This document shows, in pieces, positions 61,231-64,000 of a stretch of DNA of 64,000 nucleotides. Each line of letters starts with the position of its first letter. Position 1 is the stretch's first letter. The translations under genes and the position numbers were made by a program. The notes below the pieces were generated by a model. That model saw only the letters and a list, made by a program, of their open reading frames with translations. It was not told where the DNA came from and did no database searches. Source of the stretch: Paenibacillus contaminans. GTDB taxonomy: Bacteria > Bacillota > Bacilli > Paenibacillales > NBRC-103111. The stretch is taken from positions 26,776 to 90,775 of the forward strand of contig NZ_QMFB01000035.1 in assembly GCF_003285015.1 (NCBI RefSeq). Direction: 5' to 3'.

Positions 61231-61295
61231 CGAACGTTAATGCGCACAAAACCTCCAAACCCGAGGGTTGGAGGTTTTGTGCGCATTAACGTTCG
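61231..61295. terminator. Very long perfect hairpin between usp and bioB
   Basis: Two perfect 28-bp arms (61231-61258 and 61268-61295, CGAACGTTAATGCGCACAAA... and its complement) with a 9-base loop that can pair further (CCC/GGG). The inner part ends CAAAACCTCC / GGAGGTTTTG, so it may act as a terminator in both directions. It is much longer than the other terminators here. Confidence 0.7.
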
Positions 61296-61313
61296 GAAAC
61301 CGATCTCGAACGG

Positions 61314-61745
61314 CTATTTAATAACGAGCACCGGAATTTTGGCGTGCTGCACGACGTTATGGCTGACGCTGCCGAGCACGAATTCGCCGAAGCTGCCCAG
61401 TCCTCTGCTGCCGATGACGATCACATCCGCATTCGTTTCTTCGGCATATGCGAGGATCGTCCTCGCCGGACTGCCTTGGCGGACTTCGATGTGTATGTCG
61501 GAAAAGTCGTTGATTTTTTCTTGAATTTTGGCGATCGCCTGATCGGAATACCCGTAGTACTCCTCTTCGTTCTTGATCGGAGGCACGAACATGATTTCCC
61601 CGACGACATAGGTCGGAATGTTAAAGACGTGAATGATGTCCAGTTTGGAATAATGATTCAGCTTGGCCAGCTTAATCGCGGTGTCGAGCGCTTTGTCCGA
61701 AGCTTCGGAGCCGTCATAAGCAACTAAAATTTTCGAGTATAACAC
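61314..61745 (-). CDS. Universal stress protein (UspA family)
   Basis: 143 residues from the GTG at 61745, preceded by GGGGTG; the ATG at 61751 is too close to that site and the one at 61784 is unsupported. It begins LYSKILVAYDGSEASDKALDTAI, and has the ATP-binding motif GSRGLGSFGEFVLGSVS with VIVIGSRG, as in ATP-binding Usps. Cytoplasmic, dimeric, usually induced by starvation or envelope stress. Monocistronic. Confidence 0.9.
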   Translation of the reverse strand: MLYSKILVAYDGSEASDKALDTAIKLAKLNHYSKLDIIHVFNIPTYVVGEIMFVPPIKNEEEYYGYSDQAIAKIQEKINDFSDIHIEVRQGSPARTILAYAEETNADVIVIGSRGLGSFGEFVLGSVSHNVVQHAKIPVLVIK

Positions 61746-62015
61746 GGTCATCACCCCATTCGTTTGATAAGAACAGGTTAGCAAGTTTCCGCCGGCTCTA
61801 CTGTGAGAAATGTCACAGCTCCTGGCACCCGCTTCTCTATTCTTTCAATTCAAAGCTTATGTAAATGATACCATATGATAGAATCGAATAACAATTCGAA
61901 GGACGGCTTTTGCACCCTCCTTTCCGATCCGCCCGGCCGACATTAGCCCGTTTTGCCCCGAATCATGATACAATGTGGACAGGCAGCATCATTTTCAAGC
62001 GAAAGGAATCACCCC

Positions 62016-64000
62016 GTGAAAACGTTGATCATCGCCGAAAAACCCGATATGGGACGGACGATCGCGGCCGTTATCGAGCCGAAAGCGGCCAACAAACGAA
62101 CGCATCTTGTCGGGCAAAATCATATCATTACATGGGCGATCGGACATTTGGTCGGCTTGGCCGAACCGGATCGCTACGATGACAAATATAAAAAATGGAA
62201 CCTCGGCGACCTGCCGATCATCCCGGACTCGTTCAAGCTTATCCCGAACGCCAGGACGAAAGACCAGCTTGCGGTCATCGCCGCGCTCGCCAAGGAATGC
62301 GACAGCCTCGTCAATGCTTGCGACGCCGGGCGCGAGGGCCAGCTTATTTTTGCTTATATTCAGCAGCATCTGCGCTTGCGGCATCCGGTCAAACGGCTGT
62401 GGATTTCCGACCTGACGGCGGAGACGATCCGCCAAGGCTTCGATAGCCTCAAGGACGGCGCAGCGTACGAAAACCTGACGAAAGCGGCGAGAGCGCGCAG
62501 CGAGGCGGATTGGCTGATCGGCATGAACGGCTCGCGGGCGTTTACGACCCGGCATAACGAGTTGCTGTCCGTAGGACGCGTGCAAACCCCCGTGCTTGCC
62601 CTGGTGTACGACCGGCAAATTTTGATCGAGCAGTTTACGTCGTTAAAATTTTACGATGTGGAAGCAGCCTTCGACCAGCAGCAAACCTCCTACAAAGGGA
62701 TGTGGCAAGGCGACCGGCTTACCGATCCTCAGAAGGCCGAAGCGATCGCAGCCAAGGTAAAGGGGAAAACCGGCAAAATCGCCAGCTATGAAGTGAAAGA
62801 CACGAAGGAATATCCGTGGCGGTTATACGATTTGACGCTGCTGCAGCGGGAAGCGAACGGCAAATACGGCTTTTCGGCCAAAAAAACGCTCGATCTCGCC
62901 CAAGCGCTGTACGAGAAGCATAAGGTCATTTCGTACCCGCGTACGAACTCCAACTACGTCAACGATCAAAATATCGGCGACATGCACCGTGCGCTCGACG
63001 CCTTGAGGGGGACAGCATACGACGATCTCGTTCAGGGCGCGGAGAAGCGTTTCGTGCACAAAAACAACAAAAGCATCTGCAACCCTTCCAAGGTTGAGGA
63101 TCACCACGCCATCCTGCCGACCGCCAAAAAAGCGGGAAGCCTGTCGGCCGACGAGCAGAAGGTGTACGACTTGGTCGTGCGGCGGTTTTTGTCGCATTTT
63201 TATCCGGCGGCGGAATACAAAATGCACACCGTGCTGACCGAGGTAGAAGGAGAAACGTTCAAAACGAACGTCAAGCAGCTGCTATCGCTCGGCTGGAAGG
63301 TCGTGTATCCGGATCAGAAAAACGCCGCAGCCAAAGGCAAGAAAGCCGATGAGGACGCGAAGGACAAAGGCGGTAAGCCGGGCGATGACGACAAGGAAGC
63401 CGTAGCGGAAATCGAAACGGATACGCCGTTCTCCGTCGATCCCGACTCCCCCGTTCTCTGCTCGGACGCGCAGGCGAAGGAAAAAGAAACGCAGCCGCCC
63501 AAGCACTTCACCGAAGGCACGCTGCTGAAGGCGATGGAGAGCGCGGGCAAGCAGGTCGAAGACGACGAGCTTCGCGAGGCGATGAAGGACTCCGGGCTCG
63601 GTACGCCGGCCACGCGCGCGGCGACGATCGAGCGGCTCAAAAACGTCGGCTACGTCGTCATGCAAGGCAAGCGGATCGCCATCACGACAAAGGGCCGCCT
63701 GGCCATCGAGCTCATCCGCGGCGCCGGCGTCGAGCTGCTGGCATCGCCGGAAATGACCGGCCAGTGGGAGCGCCGCCTGACCGACATTTCGCGCGGACAA
63801 GCAGCCGACGACGCCTTCATGGAGAAGGTGAAAAAATTCGCCGCCTTGATCGTCGATAAGGTGCGTATGCAGTCGCCGGCCGCGAAGCAGGCGTTCGCCG
63901 CAGGCGAGCAGCCCGCGAAGCGCGGCCGCGGCAGCCGGAGCGCCGACGGTGCCGACGGCGAAGGCGCGGGCAAGCGCGCAGCCGCAGCCGGCGGCCGCAC
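62016..64000 (+). CDS. topB: DNA topoisomerase III (3' end outside window)
   Basis: 661 codons visible. Type IA topoisomerase that relaxes and decatenates DNA. Toprim start TLIIAEKPDMGRTIAAV and CDAGREGQLIFAYI; RLWISDLTAETIRQGF; SVGRVQTPVLALVYDRQI; catalytic tyrosine in VISYPRTNSNYV; then TQPPKHFTEGTLLKAME, typical of TopB. Before that last block an insertion of about 60 residues rich in Lys, Asp and Ala (KNAAAKGKKADEDAKDKGG onward) is larger than I expect for Bacillus TopB. Start: GTG at 62016 with AAAGGAA upstream. The visible C-terminus is becoming Arg/Gly/Ala-rich. Confidence 0.93.
   Translation, partial: MKTLIIAEKPDMGRTIAAVIEPKAANKRTHLVGQNHIITWAIGHLVGLAEPDRYDDKYKKWNLGDLPIIPDSFKLIPNARTKDQLAVIAALAKECDSLVNACDAGREGQLIFAYIQQHLRLRHPVKRLWISDLTAETIRQGFDSLKDGAAYENLTKAARARSEADWLIGMNGSRAFTTRHNELLSVGRVQTPVLALVYDRQILIEQFTSLKFYDVEAAFDQQQTSYKGMWQGDRLTDPQKAEAIAAKVKGKTGKIASYEVKDTKEYPWRLYDLTLLQREANGKYGFSAKKTLDLAQALYEKHKVISYPRTNSNYVNDQNIGDMHRALDALRGTAYDDLVQGAEKRFVHKNNKSICNPSKVEDHHAILPTAKKAGSLSADEQKVYDLVVRRFLSHFYPAAEYKMHTVLTEVEGETFKTNVKQLLSLGWKVVYPDQKNAAAKGKKADEDAKDKGGKPGDDDKEAVAEIETDTPFSVDPDSPVLCSDAQAKEKETQPPKHFTEGTLLKAMESAGKQVEDDELREAMKDSGLGTPATRAATIERLKNVGYVVMQGKRIAITTKGRLAIELIRGAGVELLASPEMTGQWERRLTDISRGQAADDAFMEKVKKFAALIVDKVRMQSPAAKQAFAAGEQPAKRGRGSRSADGADGEGAGKRAAAAGGR

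Overview
The window looks like chromosomal DNA of a Paenibacillaceae-type Firmicute (Paenibacillus, Cohnella or a close relative). The evidence is the moderate GC, strong GGAGG ribosome-binding sites, the LplA/LplB/LplC-style sugar importers with YesM/YesN- and AraC-type regulators, SLH-domain exoproteins, and Firmicute-type Fur, BirA and OhrR operators. Apart from the two genes cut by the window ends, nothing suggests a plasmid or prophage; there are no rRNA or tRNA genes, CRISPR arrays or intact insertion sequences that I can see.

Layout. 1-5.6 kb: the edge of a sugar-uptake locus (lipoprotein binding protein, AraC regulator, FAD-dependent oxidoreductase with a frameshifted upstream partner) and an HD-domain nucleotidase with a duplicated tail fragment. 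6-13.3 kb: an ABC exporter behind a near-perfect Fur box, a 14-TM MFS pump, and a three-gene ABC-2 export operon. 13.7-23.7 kb (plus strand): an LCP cell-wall ligase, an ECF sigma/zinc anti-sigma pair, hemL and gltB without gltD. 23.8-39.3 kb (minus strand): a large carbohydrate locus read right to left as sensor kinase, response regulator, two permeases, binding protein, a dead FAD-oxidoreductase copy, a giant DUF4838/CBM/Fn3/SLH exoprotein split by one frameshift, and a Tat-exported beta-helix protein. 39.5-45.5 kb: a TIMP/NTR-like surface protein, a nitrilase-superfamily amidohydrolase with two GNAT genes, and an ECF sigma operon. 46-57.4 kb: a second complete sugar-import locus (membrane AraC regulator, binding protein, two permeases, secreted GH-like protein), followed by a ceramidase-like hydrolase and a DUF1080 protein. 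57.6-64 kb: gpx-ohrR with its operator, a LOG-family phosphoribohydrolase, bioB with a BirA operator, a universal stress protein and the start of topB.

The genes fit a soil or plant-litter saprophyte: extracellular CAZyme-like proteins release oligosaccharides, lipoprotein-dependent importers take them up, and each importer carries its own regulator. Several parts are decaying or duplicated (a pseudogene copy of the oxidoreductase, CBM and HD-gene fragments, two frameshifted genes).

The most interesting material lies between genes. Five intergenic tracts carry degenerate tandem repeats that share a period of about 51 bp, and at least three of these are recognisably one sequence family. A separate element occurs three times, with nested inverted repeats and a conserved tail that also reads as a short conserved peptide frame. 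These, rather than any protein system, are my best candidates for undescribed biology here. All positions and alignments were made by eye.
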